From Streptomyces griseofuscus (GTDB lineage Bacteria > Actinomycetota > Actinomycetes > Streptomycetales > Streptomycetaceae), in contig NZ_CP051006.1 in NCBI RefSeq assembly GCF_014673495.1, forward strand, positions 5,580,001-5,644,000: DNA of 64,000 nt, written 5' to 3'. Positions within the stretch are counted from its first letter, which is position 1. Each line of letters opens with the position of its first letter. Below the pieces are notes generated by a model. That model ran no database searches. It saw only the letters and a program-made list of their open reading frames with translations, and was not told the DNA's origin. Below, piece by piece: positions 1-10,032 of the stretch. The position numbers and the translations under genes were made by a program.

Positions 1-1
1 C

Positions 2-124
2 GACCTCGCCGCGACCGGCGGCTCGGCCGTCACCCCTGTGATCGCCGGCGCCGCGATAGGCCTGGTCGTCATCGGCGGCGCGGTCCTGGTCCTGCTGCGC
101 AAGCGGGAACAGCCGGGCGAGTGA
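2..124 (+). CDS. C-terminal end of LAxTG sortase-anchored surface protein (partial)
   Basis: Only the last 40 codons are in the window; the start lies upstream. The peptide has the classic sorting-signal order: an LAATG pentapeptide, a glycine/alanine/valine-rich hydrophobic helix of about 20 residues, and a basic tail (LLRKRE). LAxTG is the motif used by class E sortases of Streptomyces, which join the threonine to peptidoglycan. The protein is therefore probably secreted and wall-anchored or, if uncleaved, membrane-held. Nothing can be said about the exported domain. Basis: motif seen directly; sortase class from family knowledge. Confidence 0.75.
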   Translation, partial: DLAATGGSAVTPVIAGAAIGLVVIGGAVLVLLRKREQPGE

Positions 125-145
125 CCTCGCCGATGGGCGGACGGA

Positions 146-526
146 TCAGCGGTCCGCCCACCGGGCGCCTCGCGCCACGTGCCTGACGAGCGTGGACACG
201 AGGGCGGTGGCGAACAGGCTCCCGTGCAGGACCAGGGCCACCCCGATCACGAAGAGCCCGGTGGAGTCGTCGGACCAGTCGCACCAGGCGGCGACGGTCA
301 TCCCGGCCGTCGTCCCGGCCACCGCTGCCACGGCATGCCGCCGGAACGCCGCCCAGCAGACCACCACCAGCAGACTCAGCACCAGCCCGGCCACCTGCCA
401 CACCTCGTACGGCCCGCTCTCCGTACCCCCCAGCCAACCGGCCCACAGCCCCGCCGCGACGACCCCCATCCCGAGCATCCACACCGACTGCCCGGCCGAC
501 TTCTTCCACCACACTCCTCGACGCAT
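146..526 (-). CDS. Small integral membrane protein of unknown function
   Basis: A 126-residue protein with about four hydrophobic stretches (roughly residues 14-34, 43-61, 65-85 and 91-113) separated by short polar loops, starting with a basic N-terminus (MRRG, WKK) and ending in a basic tail. I do not recognise the family. It is convergent with the LAxTG gene. The start could be the ATG at 526 or a GTG a few codons downstream with the better ribosome binding site (GAGGAG). Hydrophobicity pattern and Streptomyces-like codon use are the only evidence that it is real. Confidence 0.6.
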   Translation of the reverse strand: MRRGVWWKKSAGQSVWMLGMGVVAAGLWAGWLGGTESGPYEVWQVAGLVLSLLVVVCWAAFRRHAVAAVAGTTAGMTVAAWCDWSDDSTGLFVIGVALVLHGSLFATALVSTLVRHVARGARWADR

Positions 527-636
527 ACCCGAAGCGTCACCCCCAGCCCCCGCCCACGCGCAGCGCGCGCGTACTCACCGCGCCCCCGTACTCCTACTCA
601 CCCGCCCCTTCCATGAAGTCCCGGGGGCAATCGGCC

Positions 637-933
637 CTACGAACGCGTGGCGAACTTCCCGCGCGCGACCATGAGGGCAATCCATCCGGACGCCATCACG
701 AGCGCGGCCACCACGGTCAACCGAGCACTGAACTGGACACCGAAAACTGCCAAGGAGACCCCCAGCATCACCATGGCGGCGGCGGCCGACTCGGCCCGAA
801 GCCGGGGAGCGGAATGCCCGTTCGCCGACGGCTTGATGGGCTGACGGCTGAGAAGCCCCAGGTCAGCGCCCCGGACCGTAACGAGTTTCCGCACAGGGGT
901 GGCCGTACGGCAAGATGGGGTGTATCTGCCCAC
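637..933 (-). CDS. Small two-helix membrane protein, start uncertain
   Basis: The C-terminal half holds two hydrophobic helices joined by a short polar turn and ends in a basic tail (MVARGKFATRS), which looks like a genuine small membrane protein. The first 40 or so residues of the longest reading frame are not convincing, so translation may begin at the GTG 13 codons in or at the internal ATG of MVMLG. It is divergent from ettA. Function unknown. Confidence 0.45.
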   Translation of the reverse strand: MGRYTPSCRTATPVRKLVTVRGADLGLLSRQPIKPSANGHSAPRLRAESAAAAMVMLGVSLAVFGVQFSARLTVVAALVMASGWIALMVARGKFATRS

Positions 934-964
934 TGCCAGATTTCAAGCTGCCGGACGGTTTCTC

Positions 965-2629
<1,665 letters not shown>

Positions 2630-2635
2630 TCGGTC

Positions 2636-3058
2636 TTGCGCCACATCTACGCGTGCCCGCTGCGCTGGTCCGACATGGACGCCTACGGCCATGTCAACAA
2701 CGCGGTCTTCGTCCGCTACCTGGAGGAAGCCCGGATCAACTTCCTGTTCCGACCGGACAAGGAGTTCCAGCAGGGCTCCGTGGTGGCGCGCCACGAGATC
2801 GACTACAAGCGCCAGCTCGTCCACCGGCACCACCCGGTGGACATCGAGCTGTGGATCACCGAGATCCGGGCCGCGTCCTTCACCATCGCCTACGAGGTGA
2901 AGGACGCGGACGTGGTCTATGTGCGGGCCTCGACCGTCGTCGTACCGTTCGACTTCGAGGCACAGCGGCCGCGCCGGATCACCTCCGAGGAGCGCGAGTT
3001 CCTCCAGGAGTACCTGGAGAAGGCCGGCGCCGAAGAGGGCGAGGCCGTCGCGGCATGA
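2636..3058 (+). CDS. Acyl-CoA thioesterase, 4HBT hotdog family
   Basis: A 140-residue single hotdog domain. The N-terminal WSDMDAYGHVNN block is the 4-hydroxybenzoyl-CoA thioesterase-type active-site loop, with Asp15 the likely catalytic residue, followed by the long helix FVRYLEEAR. Expected role is hydrolysis of an acyl-CoA in the cytoplasm; substrate cannot be told. It starts with TTG directly after ettA and its stop overlaps the next ATG (ATGA), so the three genes are probably cotranscribed. This ettA-thioesterase-hypothetical order is one I associate with actinobacteria. Confidence 0.85.
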   Translation: MRHIYACPLRWSDMDAYGHVNNAVFVRYLEEARINFLFRPDKEFQQGSVVARHEIDYKRQLVHRHHPVDIELWITEIRAASFTIAYEVKDADVVYVRASTVVVPFDFEAQRPRRITSEEREFLQEYLEKAGAEEGEAVAA

Positions 3059-3747
3059 CGGTGCTGCACCTCGTGGACGAGACGGAGACGGCGGACCTCG
3101 CCGCCTTCCTCGCCCGGCTGCTCCACTACGACCGCGGTGCCGCGGTACGCCTCCAGGCGGCCGGCACCGCGCTCGCCGTCTTCGGCCGGCCGCCGTCCTT
3201 CGAGGTGCTCGCGGTACGCGCGGTACGGCTCGCGAAGCCGTACGAGGACGGTCTCCGTGTCTCCCTCGACAGCACCGTCTCCGCGGGCGAACTGCTGGAG
3301 TCGGTGTCCGAGCGGGCGGCCACCGCGGCCGTGCCGGGCGCGGTCACCGGGCCGCCGTGGGCCGGTGTGCTGCCGCCGCGGGGCGGCTGGCGGACCGAGC
3401 CGGGGCTGCCGGCACCGGACGCGCTGCGGGCGACGGTCGCCGCGGCGGTCGGTGAATTCCGGGCGCGCAGCGAGGAGTTGGCGCCCGAGCGACGCAACCG
3501 GGCGGAGCTGGACCGGATCGGGCGGGACATCTGGTCCCGCGAGATCGGGCACACCCGGCTGCCCGTGCGCGCCGTGCACGCGGCACAGTCCCTGGGCTTC
3601 CTGCGCCCGGGCACCGAGGCGGCCGACACCGGCCTGCTGTCCTCGGGCGCGTGGCTGCGGCTGCGCACGCCGTACGGCTCGATCGCGGTACGGCGGGCCG
3701 GGGCGCTCGGCTCCCTTGGGGCGCTGGGCGTCAGCGTCGGCCGCTGA
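3055..3747 (+). CDS. Conserved actinobacterial protein of unknown function
   Basis: 230 residues, soluble, no signal peptide and no transmembrane segment. I recognise no catalytic motif. The start ATG overlaps the thioesterase stop codon by four bases, implying translational coupling; longer frames upstream run through the thioesterase gene and are spurious. The middle (about residues 120-175) is helical and charged (RARSEEL, RRNRAELDRIGRDIW) and could be a short coiled coil. Context suggests a minor role linked to EttA or thioesterase expression, but nothing in the sequence gives a function. Confidence 0.75.
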   Translation: MTVLHLVDETETADLAAFLARLLHYDRGAAVRLQAAGTALAVFGRPPSFEVLAVRAVRLAKPYEDGLRVSLDSTVSAGELLESVSERAATAAVPGAVTGPPWAGVLPPRGGWRTEPGLPAPDALRATVAAAVGEFRARSEELAPERRNRAELDRIGRDIWSREIGHTRLPVRAVHAAQSLGFLRPGTEAADTGLLSSGAWLRLRTPYGSIAVRRAGALGSLGALGVSVGR

Positions 3748-3771
3748 ACCGCCGCCGGTCCAACAGGGGGC

Positions 3772-4176
3772 TCAGTCCGCGGTGTTGACCATCGAGGCGG
3801 CGGCGTACGTCAGGTAGTTCCACAGCGTCCGCTCGTGCTCCTCGGACAGGCCCAGGTCGTCCACGGCCGCCCGCATGTGCCGCAGCCAGGCGTCGTGCGC
3901 CGCCCGGTCCACCGCGAAGGGCGCGTGCCGCATCCGCAGCCGGGGATGGCCGCGGCGCTCGCTGTAGGTGGAGGGGCCGCCCCAGTACTGCATCAGGAAC
4001 AGCCTCAGCCGCTCCTCCGCCGGGCCCAGGTCCTCCTCCGGGTACATCGCCCGCAGCTCGGGATCCTCGGCGACCCCCTCGTAGAAACGGTGGACGAGCC
4101 GGCGGAAGGTGTCCTCCCCGCCGACCTGCTCGTAGAAGGTCTGCTCCTGAAGCGTGCCGCGCCGAATCTCATTCAC
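3772..4176 (-). CDS. glbO: Truncated hemoglobin, group II (trHbO/GlbO type)
   Basis: 134 residues, the usual length for a 2/2 globin. The N-terminal FYEQVGG, central FLMQYWGGP and RMRHAPF with the proximal heme ligand His84 are diagnostic, and Trp97 (AWLRHM) occupies the G8 position conserved in group II. Group II truncated globins bind oxygen tightly and are proposed to act in oxygen or nitric-oxide redox chemistry at the membrane. Translation begins at a GTG. The gene is divergent from the methyltransferase gene across an 80-base region holding a perfect palindrome, so both may share control. Confidence 0.9.
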   Translation of the reverse strand: MNEIRRGTLQEQTFYEQVGGEDTFRRLVHRFYEGVAEDPELRAMYPEEDLGPAEERLRLFLMQYWGGPSTYSERRGHPRLRMRHAPFAVDRAAHDAWLRHMRAAVDDLGLSEEHERTLWNYLTYAAASMVNTAD

Positions 4177-4212
4177 CCGTCCATGGTCTCAGACGGGACG
4201 GCCCACGACTCA

Positions 4213-4224
4213 GGTCCTAGGACC
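4213..4224. promoter_or_regulatory. Perfect 12-bp palindrome in a divergent promoter region
   Basis: GGTCCTAGGACC reads identically on both strands and sits midway between the globin start (4176) and the methyltransferase start (4257), about 20 bases upstream of the likely -10 box of the latter. This is the right place for a repressor operator acting on one or both genes. The binding protein is unknown. Confidence 0.4.
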
Positions 4225-4244
4225 AGTGAGAAGATCGGGGGTTC

Positions 4245-4250
4245 TAGGGT
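4245..4250 (+). promoter_or_regulatory. -10 box of a probable leaderless promoter
   Basis: TAGGGT resembles the Streptomyces housekeeping -10 element and ends exactly six bases before the methyltransferase ATG, so transcription should begin at or next to the start codon. There is no Shine-Dalgarno sequence in the gap. Confidence 0.5.
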
Positions 4251-4256
4251 GGTCGT

Positions 4257-5228
4257 ATGGGTGCCTACGACACCGGGGAACTCGCCGCCGCGGCGCGGGC
4301 CGGGATGGTGCGGGAGATCGCGGCGGAGGGCGCCTTCGCGGCGGACCCCGGATGGCGGGAGCCGTTCGCGCGGGTGCCCCGGCATCTGTTCGTGCCGTAC
4401 TACTTCGTCGCCGGTCCGCGCGGCTACGAGCGGCGCTGGGGCGAGAGCCCCGACCCCCGGGCCCGGGAGCGCTGGGTGCGCGGCGCCTACGCGGACGAGC
4501 CGCTGGCCACCCGGCTGCGCGACGGCGAGCTGCTCTCCTCCAGCAGCCAGCCCTCCCTGATGGCCCGGATGCTGGCCGCGCTGCGCGTCGAGGACGGCGA
4601 CCGGGTCCTGGAGGTGGGCGCGGGCACCGGATACAACGCGGCCCTGCTGGCCGAGCGGCTCGGCGACGACGATCTGGTCACCAGCGTGGAGCTGGAGCCG
4701 GAGATCACCGAGTCGGCGCGGGCGCATCTGGCCGCGGCCGGGTACCGCCCGACGGTCGTCACCGGGGACGGGGCGCGCGGGGTGCCCGGACGCGCCCCCT
4801 TCGACCGGATCATCGCGACCTGCGCGCTGCCCACGGTGCCGCGCGCCTGGCTCGCGCAGTGCCGCCCCGGCGCGCGCGTCCTGCTGCCGCTGGCGACCGG
4901 ACTGCTCGCGCTCACCGTGCGGGACGCGGAGCACGCCGAGGGCCGCTTCCTCGACACGGCAGCCTATTTCGTGCCGCTGCGCGGACAGGGCCGTGCCGAA
5001 CCCGAGGGCGTCCGCTGCGCGGGGCTGCCGCACAGGGCCCGTGAGCAGGACACCTTCCGCTTCCTGCTGGCGCTGAGCCGGGGCGCGCTCGATCCGCAGG
5101 AGGCGTACACGCTGTGGGAGCGCGAGGAGGAACCGGAGCGCGAACGGTACGGCGTCACGCTCGCCGGCGCGCACGGCTGGGCCTGGCTGGACGACCCGGA
5201 GGGGCCGTACGCCTGGCCCCTCCCGTGA
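4257..5228 (+). CDS. Protein-L-isoaspartate O-methyltransferase-like SAM-dependent methyltransferase
   Basis: 323 residues. The N-terminal part (PFARVPRHLFVPYYF, then a conserved segment ending SSSSQPSLMARML) is typical of PCMT-family enzymes, and the SAM-binding motif I, VLEVGAGTGYN, lies at about residues 117-127, followed by an acidic motif II (TSVELEP). PCMT enzymes repair isoaspartate by methylation, but many actinobacterial paralogues of this length act on other targets such as peptide natural products, so substrate is open. The C-terminal third is an extra domain of no clear function. Probably translated from a leaderless mRNA. Confidence 0.8.
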   Translation: MGAYDTGELAAAARAGMVREIAAEGAFAADPGWREPFARVPRHLFVPYYFVAGPRGYERRWGESPDPRARERWVRGAYADEPLATRLRDGELLSSSSQPSLMARMLAALRVEDGDRVLEVGAGTGYNAALLAERLGDDDLVTSVELEPEITESARAHLAAAGYRPTVVTGDGARGVPGRAPFDRIIATCALPTVPRAWLAQCRPGARVLLPLATGLLALTVRDAEHAEGRFLDTAAYFVPLRGQGRAEPEGVRCAGLPHRAREQDTFRFLLALSRGALDPQEAYTLWEREEEPERERYGVTLAGAHGWAWLDDPEGPYAWPLP

Positions 5229-5236
5229 CCGCCTTG

Positions 5237-5269
5237 CCGCCGGGCTCGGGGTCTGACTAACCCCGGCGG
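5237..5269 (-). terminator. Hairpin at the 3' end of the FHA gene
   Basis: CCGCCGGG and CCCGGCGG form an eight-pair stem enclosing the FHA stop codon, and an alternative CGGGGT/ACCCCG stem lies inside. It is at the end of the long minus-strand signalling operon and close to the convergent methyltransferase stop, so it may end both transcripts. No U-tract, as usual in Streptomyces. Confidence 0.4.
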
Positions 5270-7179
5270 ACCGTGATCGTCGTCCAGGCGCCCACGTGCA
5301 CCCGGTCGCCGTCGCGCAGCGGAACCGGCACGAACGGCTGGATCGGCTCCTCCGACATGTTGACCGTGGTGCCGTTGGTCGAGTTCTGGTCGACCACCGC
5401 CCAGCTGCCGTCCGGCTGCTGCACCAGCATCGCGTGCTGGTGCGAGACGCCCGGGTCCTCCGGCGGCACGGCCAGGTCGATGTCCGGGGTGTCGCCGGTG
5501 GAGTGCCGGCGGCGGCCGATCGTCACCTGGTCGCCGGTGAGAGTGCGCTGCTGCTCGGGGGAGTACGCGGGCAGGTTCAGGCCCGTGGCCTCGGGGCCGG
5601 AGCGGTGCATCATCGCCATGAAGTACTCGCGGTCCGGGCCGATGGTCGCGGTCCAGGTGGACTGACCCGCGGCGTCCGGGAAGCCCGGACCCGCGGGGGC
5701 CTTCTGGAAGCCGGGGTGCGCGGGGGCCTGGGTGCCACCGGGCTGGGGGTAGCCGTAGCCGCCGCCCTGGCCGGGGCCCGAGGGGTTGGCGGACGACGGC
5801 GGGGAGATCACCCAGTCGTCGTCACCGCCGCCGAAGGAGGGACCGCCGGAGCCGGGGCCACCGGAGCCCGGTCCGCCACCGGGACCACCGAAGGGGCCGC
5901 CCTGCGGACCGCCGGCCGGGGGACGCCCGGTCTCCTGCGGGAACGCCGGGGGCGCGGGCGGGCCACCGGCCGCCGACGGGAACGCCTGCGAAGCGCCGCC
6001 GGGACCCTGACCGGGACCACCAGGACCTTGACCGGGACCACCAGGACCCTGACCGGGACCGGCAGGGCCGCCCTGGCCGCCGGGGCCCGTGGGCCGGGAG
6101 GGGTCGCCGAAGGGGCCCTGGCCGGGGCCGCTTCCGAAGGGCGAGGGGCCGCCGCCCTGACCACCGGGGCCCGTGCCGGGGCCGCGGTCGCCGCCGAAGC
6201 TCGGGGGCGGGGGCGGGGACTGAGGGTTGCCGGGCTGGGGGTAGCCGTAGCCGCCCTCGCCCTGACCGCCGGGACCCTGACCGGGACCGGAGGGGCCACC
6301 GGCCGGACCGCCTGTGCCGGGACCCTGGCCCGGGGCGTTGCCGAAGGGCGAGGGGCGACCGGCCGGAGCGCGGTCACCGCCGAAGCTCGGGGGCGGCGGA
6401 GGGGACTGGGTGCCACCGGGCTGGGGGTAGCCGTAGCCGCCACCCTGGCCCTGGCCACCGGGACCTTGCCCACCGGGACCCTGACCCGGGCCGGAAGGGG
6501 CGCCGGGGCCCGTGCCGGGGCCGCGGTCACCGCCGAAGCTCGGGGGCGGGGACTGGGTGCCACCGGGCTGGGGGTAGCCGTAGCCGCCACCCTGGCCCTG
6601 GCCACCGGGACCTTGCCCACCGGGACCCTGACCCGGGCCGGAAGGGGCGCCGGGTGCGCCCTGGCCCGGGATCCGCCCGAAGGCGGGCGGGGCCGGGGGA
6701 CCGGGGGAGGTCGGCGGGCTCGGCGGGGTGCGGTCGAACGGGGTCGGGCCCGAGGGCTCGCTGCCGAACGACGGGATCGGCTCGGCCGGACGGTTCACCT
6801 GCGAGGGCCGGGAGCCCTGGTACTCGAACCCGTCACCGCCGCCGAACGGCGTGTTCGGCGACTGGAAGTGCGGGCCGCCCGTGGGGCGCGGGGCCGCCGG
6901 GGTGTACGAGGTCGCGGTGTTGGTCAGGAAGTTCCACCGGCACTCCTCGCAGAAGGGCGCGCCGCCCTCGCGGGGCGTACGGCACTGCGGGCACAGCTCG
7001 GCCTCGCCGGTGGCGGCCGGCGGGCGGGCGCCCTGCCGGCCGGCCCCGGGGGGCGGGAAGCCGTAACCGCCGGGCGGCGGGGGCGGCGGAGGCGGAGGTA
7101 CGGCACCGGCCATGCGGTGACCGCAGACCTCGCACCAGTCGTCGGAACCCGACTGGTGTCCGTTCGGGCAGGTCGGCAT
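5257..7179 (-). CDS. FHA-domain protein with N-terminal double zinc ribbon and Gly/Pro/Gln-rich linker
   Basis: 640 residues in three parts. Residues 1-85 hold two zinc-ribbon-like modules (CPNGH with CEVCGH, then CPQC with CEEC). Residues about 90-520 are a low-complexity linker of repeated GPGGQGPGGQG and GGGYGYPQPGG units, partly from exact DNA duplication. The last 90 residues are an FHA domain, with IGRR near the phosphothreonine-binding arginine, VSHQHAML and NSTNGTTVN. FHA domains bind phosphothreonine peptides. As last gene of an operon encoding a PknG kinase and a PP2C phosphatase, it is a likely reader of that kinase, comparable in role to mycobacterial GarA, though much longer and lacking an obvious GarA-type N-terminal phosphosite. 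Confidence 0.88.
   Translation of the reverse strand: MPTCPNGHQSGSDDWCEVCGHRMAGAVPPPPPPPPPGGYGFPPPGAGRQGARPPAATGEAELCPQCRTPREGGAPFCEECRWNFLTNTATSYTPAAPRPTGGPHFQSPNTPFGGGDGFEYQGSRPSQVNRPAEPIPSFGSEPSGPTPFDRTPPSPPTSPGPPAPPAFGRIPGQGAPGAPSGPGQGPGGQGPGGQGQGGGYGYPQPGGTQSPPPSFGGDRGPGTGPGAPSGPGQGPGGQGPGGQGQGGGYGYPQPGGTQSPPPPPSFGGDRAPAGRPSPFGNAPGQGPGTGGPAGGPSGPGQGPGGQGEGGYGYPQPGNPQSPPPPPSFGGDRGPGTGPGGQGGGPSPFGSGPGQGPFGDPSRPTGPGGQGGPAGPGQGPGGPGQGPGGPGQGPGGASQAFPSAAGGPPAPPAFPQETGRPPAGGPQGGPFGGPGGGPGSGGPGSGGPSFGGGDDDWVISPPSSANPSGPGQGGGYGYPQPGGTQAPAHPGFQKAPAGPGFPDAAGQSTWTATIGPDREYFMAMMHRSGPEATGLNLPAYSPEQQRTLTGDQVTIGRRRHSTGDTPDIDLAVPPEDPGVSHQHAMLVQQPDGSWAVVDQNSTNGTTVNMSEEPIQPFVPVPLRDGDRVHVGAWTTITVRRG
6404..6654. 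repeat. Two perfect 104-bp direct copies inside the FHA linker
   Basis: Bases 6404-6507 and 6551-6654 are identical, offset by 147 bp, with imperfect similarity continuing outside. The 147-bp offset is a multiple of three, so copy-number change keeps the frame. Related, more diverged copies lie at about 6170-6260. This indicates recent duplication in the coding sequence of the glycine-rich linker. Confidence 0.9.
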
Positions 7180-7238
7180 GTCGGTGCTTCCCCTTCTTCC
7201 TCTAAGGGTCCGGCTGGATCGCTAGGGTCGCTTCCAGG

Positions 7239-8576
7239 TCACTTCTTTACACGAACAGTCTTTGTGGACCGGGTCTCCAGAGTCATCTCATCGGCCTGAG
7301 CGACCCTCGTCTTCAACCGCACAGTACCTGTCGCGGCGTCGACCACGTCCACCACCTTCGAAAGCAGTTTCGCAGTATCCGCGTTCCCCGAGGCGCTCGC
7401 CAACTGAACGGCCCGTCCCAGTTTGGCCGTTGCTCCATCGAAATCGCCCACTTTGCGCAGATCGAGGCCCTGTTTGATGACTTGTGCCAGTTCGGCCTGA
7501 CCTGTGTAGTGGGCGACCTGAGGGCTGATCGCGGTGGAGGCCGTCATGTCGTCGGTCCATACGGCCCGCACCAGGCCCTGCGCGCCGAGGTTCTGTGCCG
7601 AGCCGTCCGGCTGCGGAACCACCAACGACACCCGCGCGGCCAGCATTTCGCGGCCGAGGCCGGCCGGTGGGACCTCCACGCACAGGTGGTAGTCGCGGGA
7701 CTCGTCGCCCCAGGACCCGGTCGGATAGTCCCCGGCGCGCGGCCCGGCCTCGGTGCGGCGGGCGGTCAAGTCCTCGACGGCGGGGGCGACTTGCTTGACA
7801 TAGCGGAGGGTGGTGCCGACCGGCGTCCACACCCGCAGGGCGACGTCGGCGACCTCTTTGCCCATCGCCGTCTCCATCATCCGGGTGAAGTCGGCGGCGA
7901 GACCCGCCGGATCGGCGACGATGTCGGCGGTGCCGAGGAGCGCCGAGGCGATCCCTGTGACTTCTTTCACTTCCCAGTCGGTGCCCACGCCCCGCGCGTC
8001 ACAGGTGAACCGCCCGGCGCAGGCGTCGAGGGCGGCGCGCAGATCCTCCGGCGACTCGTGCTCATTGCGCCCGTCGGTGAGCAGGATGCCGTGCCGCAGG
8101 GCGACGTCCGCCGAGGACAGCAGCCGGTCGGCGAGGCGCAGCCAGGTGCCGATGGCCGTACCGCCGCCCGAGGCGAGCCGTCGCAGCGCCTGCTTGGCCC
8201 GGTGCCGGGTGGTGGGGCTCGCGACGGCCAGGCCCCCGTCGCCCGGGTAGACCTCGGTGGCCACATGGGTGCCGGCGATGACCGCGAAGTGGGTGCCGTC
8301 GCGCAGGGTGTCGACGGCGGCGGCCGTGGCGTCCCGGGCGTTGCGCATCTTCGTCGGCGGATAGTCCATGGAGCCCGAGCAGTCGACCATGATCGCCACG
8401 GCGGCGGAGGGCCGCCCGTCCGAGGCGGCGGGGCTCAGGCCCCCGCCCAGCGTGCCGCCCCCCGTCGCCGTCACCGTGACGATGGCGTTGACCTCGCGGC
8501 CGCCCTCGGGCAGGTACTCATTCTGGTACACGTCCACCGAGAACCGTGGCACGCTCGGCTTCGCGAAATTGGCCAT
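7239..8576 (-). CDS. VWA-domain protein (MIDAS-containing) of the PknG operon
   Basis: 445 residues. A von Willebrand factor A domain spans about residues 55-230 with a complete metal-ion-dependent adhesion site: DCSGS at 65-69, the glycine/threonine turn GGGT ending at Thr140, and LTDG with Asp168. After it come a beta-rich segment (about 235-330) and a helical C-terminus. No signal peptide or membrane helix is seen, so it should be cytoplasmic, like the VWA proteins of chaperone or signalling complexes. Position between the PP2C and FHA genes suggests it scaffolds or is controlled by this kinase-phosphatase pair. A target is not visible. Confidence 0.88.
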   Translation of the reverse strand: MANFAKPSVPRFSVDVYQNEYLPEGGREVNAIVTVTATGGGTLGGGLSPAASDGRPSAAVAIMVDCSGSMDYPPTKMRNARDATAAAVDTLRDGTHFAVIAGTHVATEVYPGDGGLAVASPTTRHRAKQALRRLASGGGTAIGTWLRLADRLLSSADVALRHGILLTDGRNEHESPEDLRAALDACAGRFTCDARGVGTDWEVKEVTGIASALLGTADIVADPAGLAADFTRMMETAMGKEVADVALRVWTPVGTTLRYVKQVAPAVEDLTARRTEAGPRAGDYPTGSWGDESRDYHLCVEVPPAGLGREMLAARVSLVVPQPDGSAQNLGAQGLVRAVWTDDMTASTAISPQVAHYTGQAELAQVIKQGLDLRKVGDFDGATAKLGRAVQLASASGNADTAKLLSKVVDVVDAATGTVRLKTRVAQADEMTLETRSTKTVRVKK

Positions 8577-8664
8577 ACGAACTCAAATCCCCCTCCACCG
8601 GCTCGCTCACGCGCGGCGGTGCTGTGTACGGGCCGGTCCCCTCCGGCCCGTGGCCCCCGTGGCC

Positions 8665-10029
8665 TCAGGCCGATCCTGCCCCCTGCGGTGGTGCGGGGAA
8701 CGGCAGCACGGCCACTGTTACGTTGTCGTGCCCCCCGCCGTCCAGGGCGTGGCCGACCAGGACACGGGCGCTGTGCAGCGGCCGGGCGGCGGCGTCCGCC
8801 GGGATCGTCTCGGCCATCTCCCGCGCCGTCTCGGCGTAGTTCCACAGCCCGTCGGTGCACACCACCACCACACCGGGCCGGTCCGGCTTGAACGACGCGG
8901 TGTGCGGGTCCAGTTCATAGGCGTCCGCGCCGAGCCAGCCGGTGATCGCGTGGGCGCGCTCGTCGGCGTACGCCTCGGCCTCGCTCATCAGTCCGGCGGC
9001 GACCATCTGCGCGGCCCAGGAGTCGTCCTCGGTCAGCCGGGCGGGCGGCGCGTCGCGGTCGTCCGGCACCCAGTAGGCGCGGCTGTCGCCGACCCAGCCG
9101 ACCACCAGGAGTCCGGCGGCGACCACGGCGGAGACGAGGGTGCAGGCCGGGGCGTTCTGGTGCGGGTCGTGCTCGCGGGCCGCGTCCGGCTCCCCGGCCA
9201 GCGCGTTGACGGCCTGGGCGGCGGCGACGATCGCCTCGTGCATGGCCGCCTGCGGATGCGTACCGCGCGGCAGGGCGGCGAGCAGGACGTCACCGGCCGC
9301 ACGCGCGGCGGCGGCCGACGCCTCGTCGGGGCGGGTCGCCGAGGAGACGCCGTCGCAGACGACGGCGAGCGTGGCGGGGCCGCCGTCGGGCAGCGCGGTG
9401 TGGCCGAGGGCGAAGGAGTCCTCGTTGCGGTGGTGGCGCAGTCCGCGGTCGCTGACGGCGGCCACCGGGCCCGACTCCCGCTCCATGTGGTCGCGTTCGC
9501 GGGGCTGGGCGTGCCCGCAGTTCTCGCAGTAGCCGTCGCTGTCCACGCGGCCGGCGCGGCAGGCGACACAGGTGGTGGCGGGCTGCGCGTGCTCCTCGGG
9601 CCGCTGTTCAGGGTCGGGGGTCTCGCCTGCGGCGCGGGGGTCGGGGGCCTGCAAGGGGTACTCCTCGGGTTCCGCCGGCCGGTCGAGGCGGACGCCGGAC
9701 GCGGGCGCTCCCGCGGGCGCCCCCGGAGTGCCGGGGTGCAGCGGGTGGCCGCCCGAGTCGGTGCCGGGCAGATCGGTCGGCAGATGCGTCTTGGGGGAGA
9801 TGGAGTCGGAGCCCGGGGGCTCGGGGGCGGGCCACTCCACGCCGGCCCTGGGCGCCGGGACACCGGAGTCCCGGGGGCCGGTCATGGCCGGCGTGGCGTG
9901 GTCCCGGGGCGGGGCGGGCAGCACCGAGAGGTCATGACCGCACGCACCACAGAAGAGGTCGTCCGGTTCGACGGGTTCCGCGCAGCTCGGGCACGTGGCC
10001 GGGGCTGCCTGCTGGGGCATCTGGGACAT
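8665..10029 (-). CDS. PP2C-type serine/threonine phosphatase with zinc ribbons
   Basis: 454 residues. The first 35 residues carry a zinc ribbon (Cys13, Cys16, Cys27, Cys30) and a second CVAC/CENC ribbon sits near residue 160, separated by a proline-rich linker. The catalytic PP2C domain fills the C-terminal half with the expected motifs: RHHRNED, VVCDGVSSA (DGVS in place of the more common DGMG), GWVGDSRAY, VCTDGLW and GHDNVTV. These place the metal-binding aspartates, so it should be active and able to reverse phosphorylation by the adjacent kinase. I take the ATG at 10029; a TTG precedes it directly. It begins three bases after the kinase stop. Confidence 0.9.
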   Translation of the reverse strand: MSQMPQQAAPATCPSCAEPVEPDDLFCGACGHDLSVLPAPPRDHATPAMTGPRDSGVPAPRAGVEWPAPEPPGSDSISPKTHLPTDLPGTDSGGHPLHPGTPGAPAGAPASGVRLDRPAEPEEYPLQAPDPRAAGETPDPEQRPEEHAQPATTCVACRAGRVDSDGYCENCGHAQPRERDHMERESGPVAAVSDRGLRHHRNEDSFALGHTALPDGGPATLAVVCDGVSSATRPDEASAAAARAAGDVLLAALPRGTHPQAAMHEAIVAAAQAVNALAGEPDAAREHDPHQNAPACTLVSAVVAAGLLVVGWVGDSRAYWVPDDRDAPPARLTEDDSWAAQMVAAGLMSEAEAYADERAHAITGWLGADAYELDPHTASFKPDRPGVVVVCTDGLWNYAETAREMAETIPADAAARPLHSARVLVGHALDGGGHDNVTVAVLPFPAPPQGAGSA

Positions 10030-10032
10030 CAA

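Noticed and set aside
5950-6660. Regular repeats that could suggest a CRISPR or satellite array
   Set aside because: Repeats lie wholly inside an open reading frame, have no unique spacers of constant length, and encode Gly/Pro/Gln-rich linker.
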